From positions 248,001-312,000 of the forward strand of contig JAGXJF010002542.1 of the NCBI GenBank assembly GCA_019208055.1: a DNA stretch of 64,000 bases, in the 5' to 3' direction. This DNA comes from Stipa capillata. Lineage: Eukaryota > Streptophyta > Magnoliopsida > Poales > Poaceae. A program made the translations under genes and the position numbers. The notes under the pieces are model-generated. The model saw only the letters and a program-made list of their open reading frames with translations, did not search any database and was not told the origin of the DNA. Positions 46,082 to 58,134 of the stretch are shown piece after piece (position 1 is the first letter of the stretch; every line of letters begins with the position of its first letter).

Positions 46082-49000
46082 GTACTACAAGAAAATATAC
46101 CCACATGGCAGGGGCTATCTTGCTCACATCGATAATGACATTTATATGAGGAAAATAATATCTGAGCATGAGACTAAAATCAATTGTATGTGTTTATTGA
46201 TATTGCTCCATCTGACCTTCCAGGTGAAGATAATCGCCTCATAGCTAGCTTAGATGATGATGGTGCCTTTGAGGAAGGAGTAGTGCTACCTAGGATGAGA
46301 AGGCCACAAAGTACATGCAACCTAAAGCTGAACTACTACTTTGTTTGCCAAGAAAACAATAGTTTAAAAATGCATTCCATATTTTGCAACATATTCTAAA
46401 GATTCTCTGATCAGATAACTTGTATCTAACCTCTTAATAAATGGTTTAAAGGATGCATGAATTATTTACAGGAAAAGTGCATAGATCAAAAAAGTTGAAT
46501 GTGGTTCAGAGCAATGCACTAATGGAGACCACAACAACAATGAGCAATCTCGACTACCAGGTGAACCAATGCCTCAGACACAAGCATTGGAAGATAAAGA
46601 GGATTGTATTGAGCATCAAGATAACAACATCCTATTAGGTATAATAGTAAATTTCATACCGAGTAGTTCAGATTTTTAGGCTTCTGATAAGGAGAATAAT
46701 GTTAGTGTGCCATGTGCAACTGTTACCACTTATTGTGCAATACTTCTTATTCTATTAAATAAAATAAATATAGATGAACATGAAAATAATCTCATATAGG
46801 AAAACAGGGTGGGCTAACAGTGATCTGTAATTGATTGAACATTCTAGAGGGAGAACATTAATTAGTATTGCTGTAAACTAATTTTACAACTGATGGTAAG
46901 GTGGTCGATAAGCATGGAAGAACTTTTTTACACTGCTAGCTGTTTGGAACATGCTAGACGGAGAACGGGTAGTTGTAAAATCAAATACTCTTGGCTAGCC
47001 TGTTGAGAAGAAGGTGGAGTCTTAGGGAAGTTTATGGGCACGATTGCTAGACTTATGGGTATTGTACACTTAACAAGAAAGATTAGTGTGATGTCAAGAA
47101 GCACGACGGTGTTGAAACACTACTATAGTGCGTACAGGTATTTGAAATATAACAAGACAATAAAATAGCGTGCTATTAGCTACCCATGTTCTTTTACCTC
47201 TTGTACATCAGTGCATCTGCTTTAATAAAATGCTGACCTAGCCGTTTACCTTCATTTTTTTGTTTCTTACTTAATTTCAGAGAAAGTTCTTGTACCCTGC
47301 TAAATATGACAATTGGATACTACAAATGACTGGAAGAGATTGGAGAAAATTTAAGACTAGTTTGAAAAAAATATCTTTAGTGCAAAGTTAAAAAAAGAAA
47401 AGCTTTGTATAAGCTTTGTCCAGAAGATGTGGAGAAAGACCAATGGCGTGAACATGTCAAATTTTTGAAGTCCAAAGAAGGAAGGGTAAGTTTTTTGGCA
47501 TTTAAATTAGACTACTTGTGCTGATGTTAAATGATGCACTAATGTTATAATTTCATTATTACAGGCCATAAACGAGAAGAACAAAACAAGTTGTGCAATT
47601 GTGAAGACAGGACAAAGAGTTATGCTCATTTGGCTGGGGACCTGGTGAGTAATCTTGTTTTGTTAAATGCTCTCCTCTATGTTTTTCATCATATCACTTT
47701 AGTTCTTGTTTTGTAACAACCACAAAGAGGACCCTGAAAAGAGGACCCTGAAAAGAAACAACCACATCGAGCGAAGGTTTACTTAGCAACTCATAGAAAA
47801 AATACGAAAGATAAAAATGAGCACGTGGTAGGCTATATGCATTCAATGCTTTTAAATTATCAAGTTACTATTCAATCTAACAAGTATAATATGCATGATT
47901 CTTCTCTTATAGGTTGAGTTGGAAAAGCTAATTGATGAACAACCGGAGTTGGCACAAATGATTGAGGAAAAGTTGCATGGAAGGGCATGCTTTGCATCAA
48001 GTTTTGGGGAATGAAAAAAACGGTGCAAGTGCATGGCATTGGTATGCTTCCAATTCCTAAGCATGTTTATGGTCGGACACCATGTTATCTCAAGAACATC
48101 AATATGACAACAAAAGTGGCTCATCATCTGTTGGAGATTGAGGTTGGGGGGACATATCAAAGCTCAAGCAACATATAGAAGAGCAAGCCCAAATTGTTCA
48201 AGTGTTGAAAAATAAGGATGAAGGCCATGGCAACAATGAAATGGATGGGTTAGAGATTGATTTTTTTGTTGAAATTCATATGAATATTTTACTATTTTTT
48301 AATTTTGTAGGAAAATTTCCAAACAATGGATAATGGTAAATCTCAGCCACTAGTACATGCTAAAAGAAAGGTATTTGTCAATATTTTTAATCATTACTAG
48401 TTCTCTTCAAATTATCTTTATCAATACTTCAATTTGCAGAGAGTTCATTGCAATGGACCTAATCCAATACGCTCATTCATTGAACAAAGAGATATAATAA
48501 CGGTAAATCTATCTATTAGTATACTTGGACCATTTTCTAGATTTCATACATCATAATAACTAATGCTTGTGCATTTAAGCTATAGAATAAAGAAACTCTC
48601 TTACACCAACATGACCACCACACCCAAATTTTGATTTTTAGTGAGAGGTAATTTTTATGTGTTGAGAAATCTACTACTTAGCTATTTTTTCTATATCCGT
48701 GTGACTATGTCATCGCCATGAAGCATTAGCAGTGAAGCACAATGGAACATTTGCCACATCAATTGTCTATGGGCTGACATGTGACTCATAGCGACTAAAC
48801 AAAAACAATTATAAATTTTGGTTGTCCTCCTATGCATGTCATACTTTATGATTGCCCTCAAGTGTAATTTAACATCCTGCTTACATTATTTGCTCTCTTT
48901 TGTTGAATAGTACGCAATGATTATCTTTTCCACATTTTAAGTTCGAGGTGGATAGAATAAACTCTCTTGAGAGTAGAAAAATGATGTTAGCACATATAAG

Positions 49001-49600
49001 ATTATGTGTCCAATATTTCTTTATACAAAAAAAATTGCATTGTGAATATTAGGTGGCAAAGTCACAAGGGTGTAACAACCATTTTTGTTGTGTATTTCCA
49101 TAGATGAGAAAGAACAAGGAGAGGATGGATGGGAATTTGAGAAGACCGCAGGAACAGGACATTCAAAAAAAGACCTTAGGCCACATGCCCTCAAAGCAGA
49201 GGCATACTCCTTCAAGGAAGGTAAAAAAATATAGTGTGTTTATATTGGATCTTGGTCATATAATTTATTTAGATTTTTCAATTAATGATAATATTTATCC
49301 AATATAGGTTTATACTATAGTAATACTAAAGTCTTCAACTCATCGAAACAAAAAATGTGTGGCATATACTACTATTTGGGTTATAGATCAGATACATTGG
49401 TTGGTGGTGTTGAGTTAGGTGGCGAATTTACGCATGTGAGAGTCGATCAACCTGTTGCGGAAGATGAGACCTTGGTAAGGGAACAGGAGAACTGCAAGAC
49501 TATTGGTGATGCTTTTACCTCGAGATTAACAATAACTTGCTCTTCAGCATCCGTACATCCATAATTACTTTCTTGAATTTTGAGTAGTTACATATAACCA
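46082..49600 (+). mobile_element. Degenerate CACTA-type element with TNPA-like gene (right end lost)
   Basis: Starts with tactacaagaaaatatacccac, a CACTA-like terminal repeat whose first bases are altered. TNPA-like exons follow in the plus direction. No right terminal repeat was found; an LTR-like segment begins about 100 bases later and may have replaced it. Confidence 0.5.
47270..48180 (+). pseudogene. Transposase_24/TNPA-like gene fragment, several exons
   Basis: Readable pieces: NWILQMTGRDWRKFKTSLKK (47310-47370); EDVEKDQWREHVKFLKSKEG (about 47425-47487) ending at a GT donor; an exon after attacag at 47564 giving TKSYAHLAGDL (to about 47643); KVYLATHRKNTKDKNEHV near 47775-47830; and VELEKLIDEQPELAQMIEEK from 47914, then LPIPKHVYG near 48055. 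The order matches the plant Ptta/En/Spm (Transposase_24) domain of CACTA accessory proteins, which bind sub-terminal repeats. Stops and shifts between pieces show decay. Confidence 0.6.
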
Positions 49601-49707
49601 AGGTTATGGGTAGGCTACGATAGCACAATTCAAAAAAAATTCTACCACATAACCAAGGAACCACTACAAGTTATAGATCACGAGATTACCACAAGATTGC
49701 ACCTGTA

Positions 49708-50340
49708 GCGGAAGTAGAGTCAATATCATGCGTTGGTGTAGAGTAGTCGTACTACCTTCTCCTCCTCGTGGTTCGAGCGGATCATTTAAGCACCAAAGCA
49801 ATGATGCCTCCTAGGTATCCACGTGTATGTGACCGAAACTGCCGAGAGGGAAGTGCTAGCTTTCACCAAATCAGTAGAGGGACGAAGAACCAATTTGCAG
49901 ATCCAATCTACAGAAAAGGGAGACGAAGCTCACGAAGAACTCCACCAAAACTAAGGAGGAGAGGAGAACCAGGACTTCCCTAGGGGTGGCTGAAACCCTA
50001 GAAGTTGGGATGGCTTGGGGTTGAGGTGTGTCTTCTCCTTGGCCCCTCCCCCTCCTTTATATAGGGGCAACTAGGGACCCCTCCTCTTTCTACAAACAAG
50101 GTGGGATTAAACCATGTGGAAACCCCCTAATGGGCCTTAATGGGCTTAGGGAAGAAGGGCCATCCGCATCCCCTTAGTCTATGGTGCCTCTTCTCTCTCA
50201 ATTTTCCTCCGGATCAAATATGTTTCTAGTTTCGGTCCTTTAAGCGTTTCATATATATTTGACATGGTCTCAATACTCCTATTCGACCAATGATTGGTAG
50301 TTGTCCCTAGCAGAATGTGAATACTTGGGGATGTATCATG
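49708..50340 (-). mobile_element. LTR-like segment
   Basis: Minus strand starts TGATACATCCCCAAGTATTC near 50340, has a TATA box in gcccctatataaaggagg (plus-strand 50056-50073) and ends near CTTCCGCTACA at 49708. No coding region. No target duplication found. Confidence 0.5.
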
Positions 50341-50649
50341 ATTTTAGGTCTTATGTCGATACTGCACCCCTAGCTAGTCATGGCTTTGCTCACCAAGTTT
50401 ACTAAGTATGTTTTTCGTTGGGAATTTTGGTAGAGTTTCGTTGTAAATGGTGACATATGTAATGTCTCCCAGTATGGCTGTGTGCCTTTTTCTTGCTCTA
50501 GGCGCAGGATGTGTCTGGTCGTGGCCGCATAATTTTAGCTTGCTCGCGAGACAGGCATGTCTCATGATCGTACAATCTTGCTGTCTATATTTTACAGGAA
50601 ATTTTGGCAGAGTTTTCCCTGTAAATCGTGATGTTTTTTTTTCCGTCTA
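50341..50649. other. Spacer with diverged 48-bp-type units
   Basis: Contains ttttagcttgctcgcgagacag near 50533, resembling the 48-bp repeat that follows. No gene. Confidence 0.35.
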
Positions 50650-50835
50650 GGCCATGGAGTTTTAGCTCGCTCACAGTGACAGAGCGTATCTCGATGTGGT
50701 CATGGAGTCTTAGCTTGCTCATGGCAACGGAGTATGTGTCGACGTGGTTACAGAGTCTTAGCCCGCTCACGACGATGGATTATGGCTCTATGTGGCTGCA
50801 GATCTTAGCTCGCTCACGCCGATAGAGTATGCATA
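50650..50835. repeat. Tandem repeat, exact 48-bp period
   Basis: Units start at 50650, 50698, 50746 and 50794; each reads approximately ggtcatggagtcttagctcg then ctcac-g-cgatggagtatg. Spacing is exactly 48 although the bases differ by 10-30%. Confidence 0.85.
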
Positions 50836-50930
50836 TCATTGCACTCAACCCTTTAGGGGAGGAATGTTGCACTCAGCCCTGTAAGGGAGGTTGATTATCC
50901 TCTTTGGTGAAAATTGCTTGGGTTGTCGCA

Positions 50931-51385
50931 GAATCTTACCTCGCGTCCATCCACGGTGGGTGTTGTTCATGTGCATGTCGTCAAGGAATGTTACCTTGCA
51001 TCCATCCATGGAATGTTACCTCGCGTCCGTCAATGGTGGGTGTTGCTCATATGCGTGTCGCCATGGGATGTTACCTCGTGCCCGTCCACGGTGGGTGTTG
51101 GTCATGCACATGTCTTCGCGGGATGTTACCTCCCATCTATCCACAACAAGTGTTGCTCATGCGTGTGTGGTCGCGGGGTGTTACCTCGTGTCCGTCCACG
51201 GTGGGTGTTGCTCCTGCACGTGTCATCGGGCCATGTTACCTCGCCTCTGTCCACGGCGAGTGTTGCTCATGCCCGTGTCGTCCTAGAATGTTATCCTGCG
51301 TTCGTCCACGACGGGGATTGCTCATGTGTGTGAGCTCACTGAATGTTACGTCGCGTCTGTCCACAACGGGTATTGCAGTTAGGGG
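50931..51385. repeat. Tandem repeat, exact 55-bp period, seven full units
   Basis: Units start at 50931, (a 25-bp partial at 50986), 51011, 51066, 51121, 51176, 51231, 51286, and a partial at 51341. Consensus begins gaatgttacctcgcgtccgt, then ccacggtgggtgttgctcat. Because 55 is one more than a multiple of three, each reading frame passes through the three translations in turn. All three plus-strand frames are therefore open (50891-51286, 50904-51494, 50914-51333) without any of them being a real gene. Confidence 0.9.
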
Positions 51386-51785
51386 AGCTCCTTGTCATCA
51401 GGAGCATGTGAAAGATTTGCAAACTCATGGGCGATGTCACGACACAATTAGCTCAATGCCGCGATGGAACGCTGAGCAGTCGACAACGTTATAGTGTGTC
51501 GAGCTCAACATCATGGTGGAGCGTTTAGGAGTCGACATAACTCGTCGCACAGATCCACACTCTCGGCTCCAACTATTATAGGTACGGTCCTAGACAATGT
51601 ATTTGATGCTCATCCGTTTGGATACAACAACCAACCGGGGTGCAAAGGGGATCAAACGACCCGCATACGTACTGTGGACGTCACATGGCCGTTCCACAGA
51701 CAGGACATGAAGGTCAACTCGTGTGCAGCCCATGTTAGAGTCATGCTCCGTATACAACTAGGAGAGGGGCTGCCTCCTTTTTCTC
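51386..51785. other. Non-coding, probably part of an LTR retroelement
   Basis: A frame at 51494-51829 has no recognisable domain. Lies between the 55-bp array and an LTR-like promoter region. Confidence 0.3.
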
Positions 51786-52260
51786 TTAAGTGTTTCTCAA
51801 ATAAATATAGAAACTGTAAACTTTATTGAGACAAAATCCCACCCCAGAATGAGATTGGGACTACTCTATTTATAGGGTGGGGGTCGGGTTGGTGTGCAAT
51901 TACAAAATTGCCCCTAGGCATTTTACTGTTATATCCCTCGGTTTATAGTTCAACCGGGGATATTTTGGTCATTTCTCCCTACCACTAGAGGAATATTCTT
52001 AAGCATCTTGGGAGCATCTTCGATGGATCCTACTCCAGGAGGTGCCATGGTACGAGGCTTAGACGGATGACGGAGCATAGGCGAATGACAAAGCGTAGAC
52101 GGATTATGAGGCATAGATGGGTGACAGAGGCGTGACGGAAGGCGTGATAGATGATGGAAGCTTGATGGGTGACGGAGGTGTGATGGATGATGGAGGCTTA
52201 ATGAATGATAGAGGCATGATGGATTATGGAAGTTTGACGGATGACAGTGCCCCAGGGTTA
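51786..52260 (-). mobile_element. LTR-like segment with short internal repeats
   Basis: Plus-strand ctctatttatagggtggggg (51865-51885) gives a TATA box (CCTATAAATAG) on the minus strand. 52040-52245 holds about ten degenerate units of roughly 18 bp around ggatgatggaggcttgatg. No gag or pol. May belong to the same long LTR as the 48-bp and 55-bp arrays. Confidence 0.45.
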
Positions 52261-53589
52261 TACTAAAAATCCTTATAAGATAGTAAGTATAAAAATATTA
52301 ATAAAATAGTCAAAATTTGAGTTTTAAGTTATAGTTATTTACATTAACAGGGAAACCTTCCTTACTTAGTTTCTTATATCGTGTGTGCGTTGGACATGAT
52401 GTTAATTTGTCCTAAAAAAGGTTAAGCACGCACTAATGAGATGAGTCGCCCTGGATCCCATGAATGAAGTAGTACTAGGGAATTGGAAGACGAATTCGAT
52501 CAGGCAATAGAATTGATTGACTCCGTCGCGTTAACGGTGACAAGGCGTGCGATATGTTGTCAGGTATTTGTTTTGGCGACATATTTACTTAATTGCTAAG
52601 GACAAACAAGGACACATGAAGATGGAGACAGTGCTGATACATCCGAATTTTTTTGCAAACTAGTATGTAGTATGTATCTACCATTGTATGCCTATGAAAA
52701 GTACAAGTGTAATATGTTCCCTACAAGAAAGTAAACCTAGATTCAATCCTTTTAGATGACAAGTAACATACATAATAGCAATACAGTGCTGAAATTCATG
52801 TTTGAAATGAATAATTTTGAGGTTCCTTGAAACACAATTAGATAATTATAAGATCACTTAACCTAATACATGCCATGTGTATTCATTCTTTTAGTTACCA
52901 AATATCTCTTCAACGTTTTAGCTTAAACCTCTCAAATTTTACTTTTGCGACAAGCAATTTCGTCATGGGGAGGGTTTGGTTTAGGCTTTATCATGGATAA
53001 ACTTTTATAGAATATGACACCGCGTGCTAATGGAGACCAATATTGCTTCTTAGCCTTTTTGGAACTATGAGCTCTTGGAGCTTAGAGTTAGTTGTTCTGC
53101 AAACGAATTCCAGTTTTGTCTGATTTCAATGTAATGCTATGCTTGGTAAATATTAGTTAGCAATTAGTAGTATTTGATCTGAATATTTGGCTCGACGTAG
53201 GAGCTACATTGCTGAATTTTGTTTGTTCGCTCGAAAATTTTCCCAGGTGTATCATGGCGTCCCTCTTTAAAATCTTAAAAGTGAACTCGTCTCATCTAAT
53301 TTGGAAGATATTGTCCTTTAGCCCCCCACAACCACCAAGTTGTATAGGTATCCTTGTTGCCCAGTGGAGGATCTACACCCTTTGAAATAGTGTCAATCGA
53401 CACCGATGGCCTGCATCACACCTTCATGTTCCCATTGTTACGGGCTATGCATGTTAGTTTATTAGGACCAACAAGTTCGTCTCGGCCCCGGCGACTTTTT
53501 ATATCCTGGTTCCGCCCTGTTATTGCCTCGATAACATGTTCTACTACCTTGGAGTCAGAAATTGTGTAGTGACAATGATCAACCTTAGA
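52261..53589. other. Non-coding stretch
   Basis: No gene or transposon end recognised. Confidence 0.3.
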
Positions 53590-53591
53590 TA

Positions 53592-53804
53592 CTCATTCTG
53601 TCCATAAATATAAAACGTGTATGGTATTTATGATTTAATTTTAATCAATAATTAAACAATTATATGACATAAAAATAGTATAATTGGATTCATATTCAAA
53701 TGTATTTTTAAATGATATTATTTTTGTATTATATAATTAAATATTATTGATTTAATTGTGAACCTTAAATCTTGTGTACGTCTTACATTTGTGGACGGAG
53801 AGAG
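53592..53804. mobile_element. Stowaway-like MITE, 213 bp, target duplication TA
   Basis: Ends CTCATTCTGTCCATAAATAT and (inward, minus strand) CTCTCTCCGTCCACAAATGT, each followed by AA(A/G)ACGT. TA on both flanks (53590-53591, 53805-53806). AT-rich interior, no coding content. Related to the Tc1/mariner superfamily. Confidence 0.85.
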
Positions 53805-53806
53805 TA

Positions 53807-54150
53807 CTATATAGTTGATGGAGTGAGTGAAATACATTTCTAGTAAATACTACCACACAGTAACTTTAGATATTGACACGGTCTCCTATGCCATAGTTTG
53901 GCTATCAATTTCTATGAAAATATGAATTTTAAATAAAACTAAGTATAAGTATATTTAGGGTAGTTCTAGTAACATCAATTTCATGTTATAGATTTTAATA
54001 TTTTTTTATATTGATGATCAAACCTAAATATTTGATTTATCTAGATTATAAAGTGATCTATATTTTAACCGGAGGAAGTACTAATTAACAATGATCATGC
54101 TTTTTCTGCCGGTGCCTTTGAACCACTGATGTTACTCTTACAATTTGTGC
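53807..54150. other. AT-rich non-coding spacer
   Basis: Nothing recognised. Confidence 0.3.
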
Positions 54151-54154
54151 TTTT

Positions 54155-54800
54155 TAGGTTAGCATGGGCGCTTCGAAGCATGCCATCAGGGAGCGGAGGG
54201 ACGGAGGCAATGCGTCTCTTTTGTAAAAGACTTGGAGGAATACGTGACTAAGTACATGATAGTACAGTGCATACATACTGCATAGTGACGATGCAATTGA
54301 TACCAGGGCTGTCAAGATCGCGCCGGGCTCCGACGCGGCGGCCGAGGTGAGCGGCACCCTGCGCATGCAGGCGAGTCCGCGAGTGCCGAGAACAGCAGCC
54401 CGCTCGCCGGCGAGCAGAAGGCATATATTGTGGTGCAGAGCGCCATGCATGCGCATGCTGGCCACACCCGCCGGGCGTACACGTACTGTGCGATCTATCC
54501 GCGGCGGTCGGCCGGCCTCCGCGCGGACGTTCGTACGTACTCGACGATCGCCATGGCGTCAGTGCGCCCCTCGGCACGTCCAACTGGAACCTGTACTCTC
54601 GTCCGGCTCTCAAGACACTGCACACACATGCATGCAGCCCGGGCGGCGCGCGGCGGCTCGCCGGTGCGCGTGCCACTTCCTTCCACTACTCGTGCGTGTG
54701 CAGTGCCTTGAAGGCCGGGTGAGCCGGAGCGCCATGCATTACCTCGCACCCCACCTGCGACCATGCACCAAAATCAGAAACTGCCAGTGGCAATACCTAA
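54155..54800. other. GC-rich patch, possible decayed coding sequence
   Basis: CpG-rich with open frames on both strands, none with a recognisable domain. A short start-like piece at 54162 (MGASKHAIRERRD) ends after 22 codons. May be the relic of a host gene end or promoter; identity unknown. Confidence 0.3.
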
Positions 54801-55198
54801 TTAACGTAACCTTGTTCTGATTGATGGGTTGGGTTGGCTCTGTCGTGTTCCCAGACCAGGCGTGACACTGATCTGATCTTGTCACCGTCTAACCTTTTTT
54901 CTTTTTGGAGGTATGTCACCGTGTCAAGCTGTGCACATGAATGCGGCTGTCTTTCTACCACGGCAGGTGTGGCTAGCAATTTTAAATGTGATGATATATG
55001 TGGTAGTATAGTTTAAATTCAGCTACATGTTTACTTAACCATTTGAAAAAAAAAGGAGCATGTCTATCTCTTCAACCTTGTCGCTGCACCGATCTCCGGA
55101 AGTGGAGTCTGTTCGTCGAAATCAGATTGTGTTGGGATTCTGCTTGTCAAAGTCGGGAAAGAGCCTAGCTAGCTGTTTCGGCCTTTAACTGTTGCCGT

Positions 55199-55425
55199 AT
55201 GGAAATATTTCTTCTTCCTCAACGGCGAGTCCTACCTCAGCAGCGGCTGCGCGCCATCCAAACCGTCACACACCTCTGCTGGCCCGCCATGCTCGCCTCC
55301 GTGGGGTTTACCGCCGAGGAGGCCGACGTCTTCTGCGGGTTCTGCGACGCCGAGGTTGGCGCCGCCCACACTCCCCGCCGCCAGCGGCGCCGCCCCCCGC
55401 GCCGGCCCGTGCGTACAACATATAG
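55199..55425 (+). other. GC-rich coding-like relic, unidentified
   Basis: One plus frame reads LRAIQTVTHLCWPAMLASVG then FTAEEADVFCGFCDAEV, which looks like ordered protein. A second frame provides a Pro/Ala-rich end (PAPARAYNI, stop at 55423-55425). The two would join only with a frameshift near 55375. I do not recognise the family. Confidence 0.35.
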
Positions 55426-55429
55426 GTGG

Positions 55430-55910
55430 GAGATATATGGACACGTACGCACGTACACCTCGTGCATGAACACGTTCAATCGATCGAGTGTGTACGTTTA
55501 TTTCTGCTACCCGCTATGTAATAACAGGACCATGGAAACTGCATACATGCATTCATGCACTAGTTTGGTTGAAATACGTTGAATGTGAGTTTGCTGCAAC
55601 CTGCGGTCTAATCCTCCCCACAGTCTCTTTTTCCCCTGGTGTTTTTCTCTGTTTCCAAACTTTGTAATCCTCCCGGACGATTTCTTTTCATCCGTCTTTG
55701 ATAATAAATATCTCGCAGCAGTCGTTTCGTGTTTCTGCAAATGTTCAAACTTTTTTTTTGAGAAATCCTGTAAACGTTAATCAAGTGTGCATTCGATCGT
55801 TCGAGTCTTTTTCTGGTAGAGTAGCCGGCCCACAGCGACTAGCATGGGCCAGTTACTTACCTCACCAGCCATCGCAACATATTCTAGGGCCCATAACTGT
55901 CCAGCCTAAT
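55430..55910. other. Non-coding spacer
   Basis: Nothing recognised. Confidence 0.3.
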
Positions 55911-55913
55911 TAA

Positions 55914-56278
55914 GGGCCTCTTCGAATCGACGGGTAATCAAAAAAAAATTGTAGAAAATTCATAGAAACTTTTTCTACAGAGGCTCTTTGAATTGTAGGT
56001 ATGAGGCTATGAGAATCCTACAAAATTCCTATGGAATGGCTTAGTCCATAGGAATTTTGAAGGAATTGTAATATGAGTTTGGACCTCATGGAAAATTTTC
56101 TTTCTTGCATGAATCTCCCCCTCTTCAAATTCTTGCAAAATTTCTATGGATCATCCAAAGATCTAGTTTTGCATATTTCTATATTTCTATTTTATGTAGG
56201 ATGCCACAAGCCATAAAATCCTATTTTTATGTTTTTTCTATTCGTGCGTTTTGAGAATCCTACGCATCCAAGAGGCGC
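55914..56278. mobile_element. Tourist-like MITE, 365 bp, target duplication TAA
   Basis: Ends GGGCCTCTTCGAATCG and (inward) GCGCCTCTTGGATGCG; flanks TAA at 55911-55913 and 56279-56281. Interior has aattcctatgga / tccataggaatt inverted words. A different family from the 312-bp MITE. Confidence 0.82.
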
Positions 56279-56281
56279 TAA

Positions 56282-56685
56282 GAGTGACGCGTCAAATGCA
56301 TGTAATTCCACCTTTATACTCTGTGCTGACTGATGAGTGTCATCCTTACTTGATTGCTAGACCAGTGTTAATTAGACTTCCATTAATGTCCTTTGATTTC
56401 ATCTGTGGTAATTAAGCAAAGATATTTCGTCGTGCTATCTGCAGGTCGGTCCCATTGACGTGATAAACAATTATCGCATGCACCTGAGACCGCATCACAG
56501 ATTGGGACAATGATTGGCCAACACCTAGGGGAAACTTGACACGCATGCAAAACCTAACAAATTAAATGGAGTGCATACTACTGTGCACATACGTCCAGCC
56601 AGCTTAGCTACACATCCAGCTAGCTTAACAAATTTAAACCTAGGAACTTGAGTGCACATACGTCCAGCTAGCTTAGCTACACGTA
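56282..56685. other. Non-coding spacer
   Basis: Contains a small duplication of cgtccagctagcttagctac (around 56593 and 56660). No gene. Confidence 0.35.
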
Positions 56686-56689
56686 AGGA

Positions 56690-57245
56690 AAAGTAATTGC
56701 ACTACTAACTAAGCATGCTTCTAGCCCCGAGCAAAAAAAGAGAAAATGATTTCTTCGCTCTGTCCCGCGCTCCTTCTACACTCTTCTTTGCTTTGGGAGA
56801 TAGAAATTCCCATATTAATCTAATAAGAGAATTTCTATGTTAATTAGATAAAAATAAAAGATTTCACACACGTTCAATCGTGGCCACTAGGTTCTTTTTT
56901 CTTTTCTCAGGGAAAGAGGCCAGATTCTTTAGTTTAAAAAAAAACTGATGCTTCCATTTGTGCGCACAGGGCTGTATTAATTTTGGTCTTGTTGCCTTTT
57001 CCAAAGAGAAACAATAATGATTTTTTAAACCACGAAAAAAATAAAGAGGTAATGAAAAATAATTACACTACTAACTAAGCATGCTTGATGCTTCTAGCCC
57101 TGAGCACACAAAAAAAAGGAAAGGTTTGAATCGCTATTTTCCTCTACACTAGATAGAAATCCTGCATTAATTTAATAAGAGAAATTTCATAATATATTAA
57201 TTAGAGAGAAAGTAAATATCTCACACGTCCAATAGGTCGCCACTT
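56690..57245. repeat. Local direct duplication of about 190 bp
   Basis: 56690-56885 and 57055-57245 share, in order: cactactaactaagcatgct, ttctagccc-gagca, agatagaaat-c, taataagaga and ttaattaga, then cacacgt-caat. Diverged copies about 365 bp apart. Confidence 0.6.
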
Positions 57246-57798
57246 ACATTCCACGCGTCCACTGCTTCACACATATAGTAAAAGTTAAGGATCAATCCAT
57301 CCAAGACTTTGTTGGAAACAATGCAGGACTTCTTCCTACTCCCTCCCTTCCGGTTTAGAGGGCCCAAATCTGAAATCTCCTCAACCAAGGTAGATGGTGA
57401 GTGGCTGGGACGAATTGAGCTCGTTTAGAAACTGCCCAATTAGCGCGCTGCTTTTTCTCCACAAAAACCGTGCTCGCCGTAGTATTAATTCTCAGGCCGT
57501 TCGACTCCCTCCGTCTCTCTCTCTCATCTGCATGGTGCATGCACGGGTTAGTTTTCAGTTTTCGTTCTCCTGGTTTGCATGCATGGCGCCAAACAACAGA
57601 CGAAAAAAAGCACTGCAAAATCCTTCAGCGCCATTAGCTCAATTTTTGGTTTTTCAGTGTTGGCGCCATGAACTCGAACTCTGCCTCTCCCGCTATGGCA
57701 AATCGTACATGCACTGTAGTATAAAGTGGTGGGAAACTTGCACGTCTGGTCACACCATTCTTCTCCCACCTATCCATCTTCTTCTTCTTTCCCGAACC

Positions 57799-57838
57799 AT
57801 GGTCCTCATTGACCTAAACAAGCCACCACCAGAGGAGA
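57799..57838 (+). pseudogene. Start of a reading frame with an N-terminal DLN motif, split by a CACTA element
   Basis: ATG at 57799 in context aaccATGG encodes LIDLNKPPPEE. The frame is interrupted at 57839 by a CACTA terminal repeat. Beyond the element at 63921, with one copy of the AGA duplication removed, the same frame continues without a stop to the window end. DLN-x-x-P resembles the EAR repression motif, but transposon-derived plant proteins also start this way. Family not identified. Confidence 0.5.
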
Positions 57839-57859
57839 CACTACCTCAGGAAAGAGCAC

Positions 57860-58115
57860 TACTGACGGGCGCAAAATGGACACCGCTGACGGGTCCCGGG
57901 CCTGTCAGCAACTTCCCGTCAGTGGAAGTAATACTTCTACTGATAGGCAATCCGCCCGTCAGTAGCCACACACTTTCACTGACGGGTGCACCAGAGCCCG
58001 TCAGTGGAAAGCCATGTAGCGGGCTAGGGCTCCCACTTTCACTGACGGGCTATAATTCCCCGCCCATCAGTGGTGTTAGTCTTGGCTGACAGGCGTTTTT
58101 GGAGGGCTCGTCAGA
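57860..58115. repeat. Left sub-terminal repeats of the 6.1-kb CACTA
   Basis: About six pairs of ctgacgggc and gcccgtcagt spaced 20-40 bp apart, so that pairs form stem-loops. Confidence 0.88.
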
Positions 58116-58134
58116 GAAAGTGTTATAACAGTTT

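Noticed and set aside
50931..51385. CRISPR-like array
   Set aside because: Units are contiguous without unique spacers and the genome is a plant.
50891..51494. Three overlapping frames that look like one repeated protein
   Set aside because: They arise from the 55-bp tandem repeat cycling through frames; no start context, domain or codon pattern.
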